Positions 43,332-52,252 of a stretch of DNA of 63,073 nucleotides are shown here, piece by piece (position 1 is the first letter of the stretch; each line of letters opens with the position of its first letter). The stretch spans positions 167,060 to 230,132 of the forward strand of contig NZ_JAGGOI010000034.1 of the NCBI RefSeq assembly GCF_018614585.1. Reading direction: 5' to 3'. Below the pieces are notes generated by a model. That model was not told the origin of the DNA and did no database searches. It saw nothing but the letters and a program-made list of their open reading frames with translations. The position numbers and the translations under genes were made by a program. The DNA is from Streptomyces sp. ISL-1. GTDB taxonomy: Bacteria > Actinomycetota > Actinomycetes > Streptomycetales > Streptomycetaceae.

Positions 43332-44534
43332 ATGCCCGCCTTCGCCCCCTGGTCGCCCGCCTTCGTCGCCGACCCCTACCCCGCCTACGCCGAGCTGCGC
43401 ACCCGCGGACGCGTGCACTACTACGAGCCCACCCGCCAGTGGCTGATCCCGCACCACGCAGACGTCTCCGCGCTGCTGCGCGATCGCCGGCTCGGGCGGA
43501 CGTACCTGCACCGCTTCACGCACGAGGAGTTCGGGCGTACGCCCCCGCCCGCCGCGCACGAGCCGTTCCACACGCTCAACGACTACGGGATGCTCGACCT
43601 CGAAGCCCCCGACCACACCCGCATCCGGCGGCTCGTGTCGAAGGCCTTCACGCCGCGCACCGTCGAGGAGCTCGTGCCCACCGTGCGCAGGCTCGCGGCC
43701 GAGCTTGTCGCCGGCGTCAAGGACAACGGCGGGGGCGATCTGCTGGCCGAGGTCGCCGAGCCGCTGCCGGTCGCCGTCATCGCGGAGATGCTCGGGATTC
43801 CGCCCGCCGACCGCGCGCTGCTGCGGCCCTGGTCGGCGGACATCTGCGGGATGTACGAGCTGAATCCGTCCGAGGAGACCGCCGCCCGTGCGGTCCGTGC
43901 ATCGGCCGAATTCAGCGCGTATCTACGGGAGTTGATTGCCGCGCGACGTGCCTCGCCGGGCGATGACCTGATCACCGCGCTCATCGCCGCGCACGACGAG
44001 GGCGACCGGCTGAGCGAGCAGGAGATGATCTCCACCTGCGTTCTGCTGCTGAACGCGGGCCACGAGGCGACGGTCAACACCACCGCGAACGGCTGGTGGA
44101 CCCTCTTCCGCAACCCGGCCCAGCTCGCCGCCCTCCGCGCCGACCACACGCTGCTGTCCACAGCTGTGGAAGAGCTGATGCGGTACGACACCCCGCTCCA
44201 GCTGTTCGAGCGCTGGGTGCTCGACGACATCGAGATCGACGGGACCGTCGTCCCGCGCGGCTCCGAACTCGCCCTGCTCTTCGGCTCCGCCAACCGGGAC
44301 CCGGAGAAGTTCGCGCACCCGGACAGCCTTGACCTCGCCCGCGCAGACAACCCGCACGTCAGCTTTGGCGCGGGCATCCACTACTGCCTCGGCGCGCCGC
44401 TCGCCCGTATCGAACTGGCGGCGTCCTTCGGGGAGTTGCTGCGTGAGGCTCCGACGATGGGGCTTGCGGCGGAGCCGCAGTGGAAGGCGGGGTTTGTGAT
44501 CCGGGGCGTGAAGGAGCTGCTGGTCGAGCTGTGA
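43332..44534 (+). CDS. Cytochrome P450 (CYP107-like, probable CYP107U1 orthologue by position)
   Basis: A 400-residue bacterial P450. The oxygen-binding I helix is 'LLLNAGHEATVN', the ExxR motif lies in 'VEELMRYDTPLQ', and the haem loop 'FGAGIHYCLGAPLAR' puts the ligand at Cys352. It hydroxylates or epoxidises a small substrate with electrons from ferredoxin; no ferredoxin gene is adjacent. The neighbourhood (kyn genes on one side, purA on the other) matches the S. coelicolor locus I recall for CYP107U1, reported to affect sporulation. That orthology is from memory and unverified. ATG at 43332. Confidence 0.9.
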   Translation: MPAFAPWSPAFVADPYPAYAELRTRGRVHYYEPTRQWLIPHHADVSALLRDRRLGRTYLHRFTHEEFGRTPPPAAHEPFHTLNDYGMLDLEAPDHTRIRRLVSKAFTPRTVEELVPTVRRLAAELVAGVKDNGGGDLLAEVAEPLPVAVIAEMLGIPPADRALLRPWSADICGMYELNPSEETAARAVRASAEFSAYLRELIAARRASPGDDLITALIAAHDEGDRLSEQEMISTCVLLLNAGHEATVNTTANGWWTLFRNPAQLAALRADHTLLSTAVEELMRYDTPLQLFERWVLDDIEIDGTVVPRGSELALLFGSANRDPEKFAHPDSLDLARADNPHVSFGAGIHYCLGAPLARIELAASFGELLREAPTMGLAAEPQWKAGFVIRGVKELLVEL

Positions 44535-44565
44535 CCTTCCCCCACCCCGCCCCTTCCCGCTGTGT

Positions 44566-44690
44566 CGATTTGCCGACCGGACTTTCAAGCCCCTCCGGCG
44601 ATTGAGGACCGGGTCCCAGGGCGGAGCCCCGAAACCCAGCCTCGCCGGCGTTTGGGCGCGGGGGCCGGGACGGCGCCCCGGTTACCGGGG
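44566..44690. repeat. Interspersed intergenic repeat between P450 and ABC exporter genes
   Basis: CTCCGGCGATTGAGGACC (about 44594-44611) and a GCCGGCGTTTGGGCGC variant (about 44644) match the repeat family at 43021 and 47888. It fills the convergent spacer. Confidence 0.75.
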
Positions 44691-44694
44691 GACG

Positions 44695-46311
44695 TCAGGT
44701 CTGGATGTCCCGCCGGCGCAGCCCCGCCAGCCCCGCCGCGACCAGCCCCGCGGCCACCACCGTCAGCGTCAGCACCGGCGCCCACCGCATCTCCGGCCCC
44801 GGCAGCGACGGCAGATGCTCGAACGGCGACAGGTTCATCACCGACTGCGGCAGATTCAGCGCCGGGCCGATCCAGCCGAGGGCGAGCGCGATGCCCGACG
44901 CCCCCCACGCGGCCACCGCCGCCTTCGGGAAGACGCCGTGCAGCAGCGTCGCGAGGCCGCCGAACACCCAGATCCCCGCCAGCTGGACCAGGCAGGCGCC
45001 GAGGATCGGGCCGGGCTCCTTGCCGGATCCGATGGCCAGGCCGAGGCCGCCGAGCACCATCAGCAGTGCCGCGCCGCCGAAGGCGATGACCAGGTGGCCG
45101 GCCGCCCAGCGGATCCGGCCGACCGCGTTGGCCAGGATCGGCTCGGCGCGCTGCGCCGTCTCCTCGCTGTGCAGCCGTAGCACCGTCTGCACCACATACA
45201 GCGCCGCCACCATGCCGAGCATGCCGACCATCGCGGCGAGGAAGGCGTCGGTGAGTGAGGACTGCCCGCCCATCCGCTCGAAGATCTCGCGGGTCTTCTC
45301 GCTGTCGCCGACGAGGTCGGCCGCGCCCTCCGTCATACCGCCGAACATCACCCCGGTGGCCAGGAAGCCGACGCCCCAGCCCAGCACGCTGCCGCGCTGC
45401 AGCCGCCAGGCGAGCGAGCCGGCCGCCCGGAGCCTGCCCTCCGCGGGGCCCGGGCGGGTCGGCAGGAAGCTCATGCCGATGTCGCGACGCCCGGCCAGGT
45501 TGAACGCGATGACGCCCTGCACCACGATGGCCCCGGCGAACAGCAGGAGCACCCACCAGCGCTCGGCCGCGAACGCCCGCGTGTTCTCCGCCCAGCCGAC
45601 CGGCGAGAGCCAGGTCAGCACGGACGAACCGTCCCTGGCCCCGGCGTCGCCCGCGGCCCGCAGTACGAAGGCCAGAGCGAGCGCCGCTGCCGTCAGGCCC
45701 TTGGCGAGCCGCGCACTCTCGGTGAGCTGGGCGGCGATGCCCGCCATGGTGGCGAAGAGCATGCCGACACCGCCGATGGCGAGCCCGAGCGTCAGCGCGC
45801 CGCCGCGGCCCTCGCCGCCGAGCCCGGCCGCGATGAGCAGGGCGAGGGCGGCGTTGGCGACGAGCGCGGTGAGCAGCGCGGCGGTGAGCGGGGCGCGCCG
45901 TCCGACCATGGCCGCCGAGAGCAGCTCCTGGCGGCCGGTCTCCTCCTCCTCGCGGGTGTGCCGGACCACGATGATCAGGCTCATGATCCCGGCCATCAGG
46001 GCACCGAAGGTGACGTAGCGCCAGGCTGTGATGCCACCGATCGAGTCGCTGAACGCCGGCCCGTACAGGGCGCGGAGCGAGCCGTTGGTGGACATCGACT
46101 CGACCACGTTCGACCGCTCGGCAGCGGTGGAGTACAGGTTCCTGAGGGAGTTCGGGGCGCTGGAGATCGCGCCGCCGAGGACGATCACCCACAGGGGCAG
46201 CATCACCCGGTCACGGCGCAGCGCGAGCCTCAGCAGCGCGCCCGTGCCGGCCAGTGGACGGGAGCCGCCGGACCGCGGGGCGAACGCCGCTGTCTGACCA
46301 ATGGCGGTCAT
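44695..46311 (-). CDS. ABC-2 type multidrug/antibiotic exporter permease
   Basis: A 538-residue membrane protein with about twelve helices, the fused double-length form of ABC-2 permeases annotated as polyketide-antibiotic exporters. 'RHTREEEETGRQELLSA' after the second or third helix is the conserved charged loop, repeated as 'LRLHSEETAQRAEPIL' in the second half, showing internal duplication. ATG at 46311 overlaps the ATPase stop (46308-46311), so both are made together. Substrate unknown; regulation probably by the MarR-like gene at 47301. Confidence 0.9.
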   Translation of the reverse strand: MTAIGQTAAFAPRSGGSRPLAGTGALLRLALRRDRVMLPLWVIVLGGAISSAPNSLRNLYSTAAERSNVVESMSTNGSLRALYGPAFSDSIGGITAWRYVTFGALMAGIMSLIIVVRHTREEEETGRQELLSAAMVGRRAPLTAALLTALVANAALALLIAAGLGGEGRGGALTLGLAIGGVGMLFATMAGIAAQLTESARLAKGLTAAALALAFVLRAAGDAGARDGSSVLTWLSPVGWAENTRAFAAERWWVLLLFAGAIVVQGVIAFNLAGRRDIGMSFLPTRPGPAEGRLRAAGSLAWRLQRGSVLGWGVGFLATGVMFGGMTEGAADLVGDSEKTREIFERMGGQSSLTDAFLAAMVGMLGMVAALYVVQTVLRLHSEETAQRAEPILANAVGRIRWAAGHLVIAFGGAALLMVLGGLGLAIGSGKEPGPILGACLVQLAGIWVFGGLATLLHGVFPKAAVAAWGASGIALALGWIGPALNLPQSVMNLSPFEHLPSLPGPEMRWAPVLTLTVVAAGLVAAGLAGLRRRDIQT

Positions 46312-47207
46312 CGCGACATCGCTTCTTCGGGTGCGTAGTGCCGCAGGAACAGCTCTTCCAGAGTGGGCGGGCTGCTGGTCAGTGAGCGGATCCCCGACTC
46401 CGTGAGCGAGCGCAGCACCGCGTCCAGCTTGTCGGTGTCGACCTGGAGTTTGACGCGCCTGCCCTGTACGTCGACGTCGTGCACGCCGGGCAGATGCGTC
46501 AACCCGTTGGGCGCGCCGACGAGTTCGGCACTCACGCTCGTACGGGTCAGGTGCCGCAGGTCGGCGAGCGATCCGCTCTCCACGGTCCGGCCCTTGCGGA
46601 TGATGCTCACCCGGTCGCACAAGGCCTCGACCTCGCTGAGCACATGGCTGGAGAGCAGGACGGTGCGGCCGCGGTCGCGCTCCTCCTCGACGCAGCTCCG
46701 GAAGACCCCTTCCATCAGCGGGTCGAGGCCGGAGGTTGGCTCGTCGAGGATCAACAGATCCACATCGGACGCGAGGGCGGCGACCAGGGCGACCTTCTGG
46801 CGGTTGCCCTTGGAGTACGTACGCCCCTTCTTGGTGGGGTCGAGCTCGAACCGCTCGATGAGATCCGCGCGCCGCGCCTTGTCGAGGCCGCCGCGGAGCC
46901 GGCCGTAGAGGTCGATGACCTCGCCGCCGGAGAGGTTCCGCCACAGGGTCACATCACCCGGTACGTACGCGATGCGCCGGTGCAGTTCGACCGCGTCGTT
47001 CCACGGGTCCCGGCCGAGCAGCTGGGCCGCGCCGGAGTCGGCCCGCAGCAGTCCGAGCAGGACCCGGATGGTGGTGGACTTCCCGGCGCCGTTGGGGCCG
47101 AGGAAGCCGTGGACCTCACCGGTCTCGACGGCGAGGTCGAGGCCGTCCAGCGCGTGCGTCCGGCCGAACGACTTGTGCAGTCCGGCGACGGTGATTGCCT
47201 TCGTCAT
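46308..47207 (-). CDS. ABC exporter ATP-binding protein
   Basis: A 299-residue ATPase with Walker A 'GPNGAGKSTTIR', a signature-like 'YSKGNRQKVALV', Walker B 'LLILDEPTSGLDP' and switch 'SSHVLSEVEAL'. The signature has Lys-Gly-Asn in place of the usual Ser-Gly-Gly. A C-terminal regulatory segment (about 210-299) follows. Drug-resistance ATPases of the DrrA type share this layout. It pairs with the permease by an ATGA overlap. Divergent from the MarR-like regulator gene. Confidence 0.94.
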   Translation of the reverse strand: MTKAITVAGLHKSFGRTHALDGLDLAVETGEVHGFLGPNGAGKSTTIRVLLGLLRADSGAAQLLGRDPWNDAVELHRRIAYVPGDVTLWRNLSGGEVIDLYGRLRGGLDKARRADLIERFELDPTKKGRTYSKGNRQKVALVAALASDVDLLILDEPTSGLDPLMEGVFRSCVEEERDRGRTVLLSSHVLSEVEALCDRVSIIRKGRTVESGSLADLRHLTRTSVSAELVGAPNGLTHLPGVHDVDVQGRRVKLQVDTDKLDAVLRSLTESGIRSLTSSPPTLEELFLRHYAPEEAMSR

Positions 47208-47227
47208 GGTTCTGAACGTACGGTATT

Positions 47228-47246
47228 TTCACGAACTTGTGAAGTT
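47228..47246. promoter_or_regulatory. Candidate operator between the ABC exporter and its regulator
   Basis: Overlapping dyads TTCAC-N6-GTGAA (47228-47243) and AACTT-GTG-AAGTT (47234-47246) lie about 20 bases upstream of the ATPase start. A MarR-type repressor site is the likely reading. Confidence 0.6.
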
Positions 47247-47300
47247 AAGGAAGCGTATAAAGTTGGCGGCACGGGGTGGGCGACGGGAGACGATGGATCG

Positions 47301-47837
47301 ATGAGCGACGAGAACGGCGCGGGGGCGAGCGCGGAGGCGAGCGGGACCGGGCGGAGAAACGACGAGGCGGTCTCGCGCTTCGTCGAGCGGTTCGCGGCGG
47401 AGATGACCGAGGCGGGCATGCAGCGGATGGCCGCGCGGGTCTTCGCGGCGCTGCTGTCCTCGGAGAAGGGCAGCATGACCTCCGCGGAGCTGGCGGAACA
47501 GCTACAGATCAGCCCGGCCGCGGTGTCGGGCGCGGTCCGCTACCTCAACCAGGTCGACATGGTCAGCCGCGAACGCGACCCCGGCTCACGCCGTGAACGC
47601 TACGTTCTCCACAACGAGCTCTGGTACGAGACGTTCACGCGCCGCGACCAGCTGCTGGCCCGCTGGGAGAAGGCTTTGCGCGACGGTGCGCAGACGCTGG
47701 GGCTCGAGACGGCGGCGGGGCAGCGGGTGACGGAGACGGCGGAGTTCTTCGCGTTCCTGCAAACGGAAATGGCGGGCCTCCTGGACCGCTGGCGCGCCTA
47801 CCGCGAATCCCAGCCCCCCACCCCGCCCGACGCCTGA
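47301..47837 (+). CDS. MarR/GbsR-type winged-helix regulator
   Basis: A 178-residue regulator. A low-complexity Gly/Ala head (1-20) precedes a winged helix with 'MTSAELAEQLQISPAAVSGAVRYLNQV' (split: 'TSAELAEQLQIS', 'PAAVSGAVRYL') and the wing 'VSRERDPGSRRERYVL', then a C-terminal dimerising helix pair. It is divergent from the ABC exporter, with a palindromic site in between, so it probably represses the exporter until a drug is bound. ATG at 47301. Confidence 0.9.
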   Translation: MSDENGAGASAEASGTGRRNDEAVSRFVERFAAEMTEAGMQRMAARVFAALLSSEKGSMTSAELAEQLQISPAAVSGAVRYLNQVDMVSRERDPGSRRERYVLHNELWYETFTRRDQLLARWEKALRDGAQTLGLETAAGQRVTETAEFFAFLQTEMAGLLDRWRAYRESQPPTPPDA

Positions 47838-47847
47838 ACCCGCCCCG

Positions 47848-48080
47848 CATTTCCAGCCCGCCCACCGCCTTTGGGGCGCCCAGGCAACTCAAGCCCGTCC
47901 GGCGCTTGAGGACAAACTGTCCATGGGACGGCCCGGGCCCAGCGCTGCCGGACTGTCCAAGCCCGCCCGGCGAGGACGGCCCGCGCCTGCCGGGCAGGCG
48001 GCCAAATCCAGCCCGTCCACCGCCTTTGGGGCGCCCAGGCAACTCAAGCCCGTCCGGCGTTTGAGGACAAACCGGCTGCC
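47848..48080. repeat. Duplicated intergenic repeat element (two copies, 155 bp apart)
   Basis: A block of about 70 bp (about 47850-47920) recurs with few changes at about 48005-48075. Each ends in CTCAAGC-N9-GCTTGAG or its TTTGAG variant followed by GACAAAC. This is the same family as the elements at 43021 and 44594. No coding content. Confidence 0.85.
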
Positions 48081-48106
48081 GGACGGCCCCGGCTAACCGC
48101 CGCCGG

Positions 48107-48928
48107 CTACCCGCCCCCGGCTACCCCCACCGCCGGCAGCGTCAACCCCCACGCCCCCGCCCGCAACGTCCACGTCCGCGTCCTCACCGGCCCCGTCACC
48201 ATCGCGTCCGCCCGGTAGCGGAAGTCCGCCCCCGAGACCGTCACCGTCAAGGCGCGAGCCATGACCGGGTCCGCATGCGCGCCGTGCCGGACGACCACCT
48301 CCGCGCGGCCGTCGCCCGCCCGCACCGTCACCGCCTCCACCACCCGGTCCAGGTCGGTCAGCAGCACCCCGTCCGCCTCCACCCGCAGCCGGTGCGTCCG
48401 CACCACCAGGGCCGGCGGCGGCGGGTGGACCAGCGTGCGGACCAGCGAGCGGCAGGTGTCCCACACCGACACCCCGTTCGCCGCGGGAGCGGCCCGCGCC
48501 GCAGGGATCGACAGATTCCCCAGCACCACCCCGTCGCTCTCGTCCACCAGTAGGTCGAGACGGCGTACGGCCCCGTCGAGCACCGCCCGCGCCGCCGCCA
48601 CCGCCCCTCGTGGCACGCCCAGGGAATGCGCCAGCTCCACGGCGGCGGACGGCCCCACCGGCACCAGCGCCAGCGCCCCGTCCCCCAGCGACCGGTCCCG
48701 GTGCAGCAGCGCCACCGCACGCAGCAGCGCCCGGTCGTCGCCGATCACCACCGGCCGCCGTGACCCCCTGCGGGCCAGTGCCCGCGCGAATTCCTCCGGC
48801 CCCTCGGGAAGGCAGATTTTCGCCTCCGACCCGCCACACAGAACATCTTTCGCGATCCGCACGGACTCGCCGTCACTTCGGCGGGCGACCGGGTCGATGA
48901 CCACCAGTAGCTGGTCGTGAGCCGACAC
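48107..48928 (-). CDS. Diacylglycerol-kinase-family-like protein with a degenerate catalytic loop
   Basis: A 273-residue protein resembling the DAGK/YegS lipid-kinase fold: 'LLVVIDPVARRSDGE' replaces the usual 'NP.sG' start, and 'LALVPVGPSAAVELAHSLGVP' resembles 'lgviPlGTgNdfAr.lglp'. The glycine-rich 'GGDGT' is instead 'IGDDRALLRAV', and the 'GTGND' loop is 'GPSAAV'. Catalysis is therefore doubtful; it may be a scaffold or sensor paralogue. GTG at 48928 follows AGGAAGG by 7 bases. It is divergent from purA across 153 bases. Confidence 0.75.
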   Translation of the reverse strand: MSAHDQLLVVIDPVARRSDGESVRIAKDVLCGGSEAKICLPEGPEEFARALARRGSRRPVVIGDDRALLRAVALLHRDRSLGDGALALVPVGPSAAVELAHSLGVPRGAVAAARAVLDGAVRRLDLLVDESDGVVLGNLSIPAARAAPAANGVSVWDTCRSLVRTLVHPPPPALVVRTHRLRVEADGVLLTDLDRVVEAVTVRAGDGRAEVVVRHGAHADPVMARALTVTVSGADFRYRADAMVTGPVRTRTWTLRAGAWGLTLPAVGVAGGG

Positions 48929-48962
48929 CTCGGTCCTTCCTCGGGTAGCATCTTTGTGCAAG

Positions 48963-48990
48963 AGCCCCTTGCGCTATTGCGCCAGGGGCT
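48963..48990. promoter_or_regulatory. Stem-loop in the purA leader / divergent spacer
   Basis: AGCCCCT (48963-48969) pairs with AGGGGCT (48984-48990), and GCGC (48971-48974) pairs with GCGC (48979-48982) around a TATT loop. It lies about 90 bases before purA and could act on RNA from either strand. No known riboswitch is recognised. Confidence 0.55.
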
Positions 48991-49081
48991 TGGTCTATTC
49001 CGGGGCAACCGGTCCGAAGGCTCAGGCACGGCTCAGGCCCCCTGACCTTGGTCTTGCCCCGCCCGGAAGGGGTGTACGCCT

Positions 49082-50365
49082 GTGCCCGCACTTGTGCTGC
49101 TCGGTGCTCAGTGGGGTGACGAAGGCAAGGGAAAGGCCACCGACCTGCTCGGTGGTTCTGTGGATTATGTAGTGCGCTATCAGGGCGGCAACAACGCCGG
49201 CCACACAGTCGTCGTAGGCGACCAGAAGTATGCGCTGCATCTCCTCCCTTCCGGGATCCTCTCACCGGGATGTACTCCGGTCATCGGCAACGGCGTCGTC
49301 GTGGATCCGGCGGTTCTGCTCTCCGAGCTGAGCGGGCTCAACGACCGTGGCGTCGACACGTCGAAGCTGCTGATCAGTGGTAACGCGCACCTGATCACTC
49401 CGTACAACGTCACCCTCGACAAGGTGACGGAACGGTTCCTCGGCAAGCGGAAGATCGGCACGACCGGCCGCGGCATCGGCCCGACGTACGCCGACAAGAT
49501 CAATCGCGTCGGCATCCGCGTTCAGGACCTCTACGACGAGTCGATCCTGGTGCAGAAGGTCGAGGCTGCGCTGGAGTCCAAGAACCAGCTCCTCGCCAAG
49601 GTCTACAACCGCCGCGCCATCGAGGCGCCCAGGATCGTCGAAGAGATGCTCCAGTACGCGGAGCAGATCAAGCCGTACGTCGCCGACACCACGCTGATCC
49701 TGAACAACGCGATCGACGAGGGCAAGGTCGTCCTCTTCGAGGGCGGCCAGGGCACGCTGCTCGACGTCGACCACGGCACGTATCCCTTCGTCACCTCGTC
49801 GAACCCCACTGCGGGCGGTGCCTGCACCGGCTCCGGCGTCGGTCCGACGAAGATCAGCCGGGTCATCGGCATCCTCAAGGCGTACACGACCCGCGTCGGC
49901 GCCGGTCCGTTCCCGACGGAGCTCTTCGACGAGGACGGCGAGGCGCTGCGCCGCATCGGCCACGAGCGGGGCGTGACGACCGGCCGCGACCGCCGCTGCG
50001 GCTGGTTCGACGCGGTCATCGCGCGGTACGCGACCCGGGTCAACGGCCTCACCGACTTCTTCCTCACCAAGCTGGACGTGCTGACCGGCTGGGAGCAGAT
50101 CCCGGTGTGTGTGGCGTACGAGATCGACGGCAAGCGCGTCGAGGAGCTCCCGTACAGCCAGACCGACTTCCACCACGCGAAGCCGATCTACGAGATGCTG
50201 CCCGGCTGGTCCGAGGACATCACCAAGGCGAAGACCTTCGACGACCTGCCGAAGAACGCGCAGGACTATGTGAAGGCGCTGGAGGAGATGTCGGGCGCGC
50301 CGATCTCCGCGATCGGCGTGGGCCCCGGCCGCACCGAGACGATCGAGATCAACTCGTTCCTGTAG
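49082..50365 (+). CDS. purA: Adenylosuccinate synthetase
   Basis: A 427-residue GTP-dependent enzyme joining IMP and aspartate, the first committed step to AMP. It has the N-terminal P-loop 'GAQWGDEGKGK' with the catalytic Asp, 'NNAGHTVVV' with the catalytic His, 'GTTGRGIGPTYADK' for IMP, 'TRVGAGPFPTE' and the C-terminal 'GPGRTETI'. GTG at 49082 follows GGAAGGGG by 9 bases. Full length. Single gene with a leader stem-loop and its own terminator. Confidence 0.99.
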   Translation: MPALVLLGAQWGDEGKGKATDLLGGSVDYVVRYQGGNNAGHTVVVGDQKYALHLLPSGILSPGCTPVIGNGVVVDPAVLLSELSGLNDRGVDTSKLLISGNAHLITPYNVTLDKVTERFLGKRKIGTTGRGIGPTYADKINRVGIRVQDLYDESILVQKVEAALESKNQLLAKVYNRRAIEAPRIVEEMLQYAEQIKPYVADTTLILNNAIDEGKVVLFEGGQGTLLDVDHGTYPFVTSSNPTAGGACTGSGVGPTKISRVIGILKAYTTRVGAGPFPTELFDEDGEALRRIGHERGVTTGRDRRCGWFDAVIARYATRVNGLTDFFLTKLDVLTGWEQIPVCVAYEIDGKRVEELPYSQTDFHHAKPIYEMLPGWSEDITKAKTFDDLPKNAQDYVKALEEMSGAPISAIGVGPGRTETIEINSFL

Positions 50366-50405
50366 TCCGTCTCGCGCGTCACGTCCCGTCCCGTACGCCG
50401 TGTGT

Positions 50406-50445
50406 GAGCGCCCCGGTTGGCCTTTCGCGGCCGGTCGGGGCGCTC
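50406..50445 (+). terminator. Hairpin terminator after purA
   Basis: GAGCGCCCCG (50406-50415) pairs with CGGGGCGCTC (50436-50445), with extra GGCC pairing inside; TGCGTTT follows. Confidence 0.9.
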
Positions 50446-50530
50446 TGCGTTTCCACTGACCGGTTCTTACGGACGCCGGTACTCGCGGGGCGAGTTGCCG
50501 GCGTCGAGGAAGGACCGGTTGCCTGCGCAG

Positions 50531-52057
50531 TCAGCCCTCGCCGCAGATTCGCAGCCCCTTCGGTGTCGCGCACGGCAGATGGCCGTGCGTGCGGATGACG
50601 TCCTGCCCGTTCCCCCGGCTCATATAGCCGAGGAAGCTGGAGGCGAGCGAGTCGGCCGGCGGCTGGCCGTAGGTGTACGCGTACTCGATCTCCCGGTACG
50701 GGTACGCGCTCTCACCGATGTCGTCCACGGACGGCGGTTCCCCGTCGATGTTCAGCCGGTGCAGGCCCTTGAGCCCGGTTCCGGCCCGCAGTTCGCTGTA
50801 GCCGATCGCTCCTGCCAGCCGGGCCACGGTGCTCAACACCTGTTCCGTGCTGTCGAGCTCGCAGCGTACGACCTTGGCCTCGCCGTCGTCCTTCCTCTCG
50901 CAGTCGCGCGAGGAGTTCGCGGGCTCGTTGCGCAGCAGCACCCGGCGCTGGAACACCTCGCGGGTCCCCGAGTTCGCGTCCCTGCTCACCAGCAGTACGG
51001 GCATATCCGGCCCGCCCAGCTCGCTCCAGTTGTTGATCTCGCCGCGGTAGAGCCTGCGGATGTCGTCGGTCGACAGATTCCGCACCGGCACCTTGTCGTT
51101 GACGACGAGCGCGAAGACGGAGACGGCGATGCGTTCCTCCCGCAGCTGCGGATAGCCACCCGGCTTGGGCCCGTCGGCGAGGGCGATCAGCGCGGGGGAG
51201 CCGCTCCTGGCCTGTGCGCCCTCCTCGGCAAGCGCTCTTATCCCGGCGGTGCTGCCGTGCGCGTCGACGACGACGGTGGACCCTTCGCAGTCCTTCTCGT
51301 ACTTCTTCGCCAGCTCCTTCACGACGGGCGCGAAGGCGGTCGAACCGGTCAGCGTCAGCGTGCCCTTGGCGCAGCCGATCGGCGGCCGGGTGTCGTCCCG
51401 TACGACGATGATCGTGGAGAGCGTCACCACGCAGACGGTCAGCAGCACGGTGATCCAGCGGGCCGCCCGGCTGAACAGCGGCGGCTTCTCGTCGGGCGTG
51501 ACGGAGCGGTTCGGCATCACCTGGCCGTCCCGGATGCCGCCGCTGACGGTGATCTCGCTGCCGACGCCCGCGCCGGTCAGCAGCACCAGCAGCTTGAAGT
51601 GCTGCCCGTGGTTGAGCGGGACGCGCGGCAGATAGATCGTGCTGCCGCTGTGCCGCATACCCGCGGCGGGCGTGAAGTGGTCCATCAGATGCTCGGCGCC
51701 GAGCGGCTGAGTGACGGCGATGGCGCGGATGGTGCGGTCGGTGAACTCGGCGGTCAGGCCGTGGACTTCGCGCCCGGTGTAGTCGTTGTCGGCGATGCTC
51801 TGCGAGCCGTCGTTCTCGATACGCAGCAGTACGAGCGTGGCGTCGGACATCTCCGGCGTCTCGTTGAACAGCCCGAGCCGGAAGTTGGGCCGCCCGCTGC
51901 GTACGTTGCTGCCGATGGGGGTGTCGAGCTGCACCCGGTATCCGATGCGCTTGCGCCGCGGCACCCGGCGCTCGTACCAGAGCACGGCGGCGGAGGCGAG
52001 GATGCCGAGCACGGCGGTGCCGACGGCGACGACGTTCTCGGCGCTGAGCCACTCCAC
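50531..52057 (-). CDS. Membrane-tethered PstS-like substrate-binding protein with an extra N-terminal domain
   Basis: A 508-residue protein. Helix 1 (about 7-28) is followed by 'YERRVPRRKRIGY', then a beta-rich domain (about 40-195) of no family I recognise. Helix 2 (about 210-232) leads into a C-terminal periplasmic-binding domain of the phosphate type: 'LTGSTAFAPVVKELAKKYE', 'DAHGSTAGIRAL', 'NNWSELGG' and 'SRDANSGTREVF'. By charge the beta domain would be cytoplasmic and the binding domain outside, an unusual architecture suggesting a sensor rather than a transporter subunit. GTG at 52057 follows GAGGAGAA. No pst transporter genes are next to it. Confidence 0.82.
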   Translation of the reverse strand: MEWLSAENVVAVGTAVLGILASAAVLWYERRVPRRKRIGYRVQLDTPIGSNVRSGRPNFRLGLFNETPEMSDATLVLLRIENDGSQSIADNDYTGREVHGLTAEFTDRTIRAIAVTQPLGAEHLMDHFTPAAGMRHSGSTIYLPRVPLNHGQHFKLLVLLTGAGVGSEITVSGGIRDGQVMPNRSVTPDEKPPLFSRAARWITVLLTVCVVTLSTIIVVRDDTRPPIGCAKGTLTLTGSTAFAPVVKELAKKYEKDCEGSTVVVDAHGSTAGIRALAEEGAQARSGSPALIALADGPKPGGYPQLREERIAVSVFALVVNDKVPVRNLSTDDIRRLYRGEINNWSELGGPDMPVLLVSRDANSGTREVFQRRVLLRNEPANSSRDCERKDDGEAKVVRCELDSTEQVLSTVARLAGAIGYSELRAGTGLKGLHRLNIDGEPPSVDDIGESAYPYREIEYAYTYGQPPADSLASSFLGYMSRGNGQDVIRTHGHLPCATPKGLRICGEG

Positions 52058-52252
52058 GGGGTCTTCTCCTCGCACTCTTTCGCGGGCGGCCACCGTATGG
52101 GGAAGTGGGGTGAGGGGGACGGGGAGTTGGCGTCCCGACGCCGGATGTTCGCCGGTCGTTCAGTCACTCTGGAGGGTGAACTCCCGAGGGGTGAGTGGGT
52201 CTCGGTGCCTGTGGATTCGACCCTGTATTCGGCAAATGACGGTCGCGGGGAC

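Noticed and set aside
48959..48993. Possible known riboswitch before purA
   Set aside because: Only a simple hairpin is visible; no purine, PRPP or ykkC-type core can be recognised, so it is reported only as a stem-loop.
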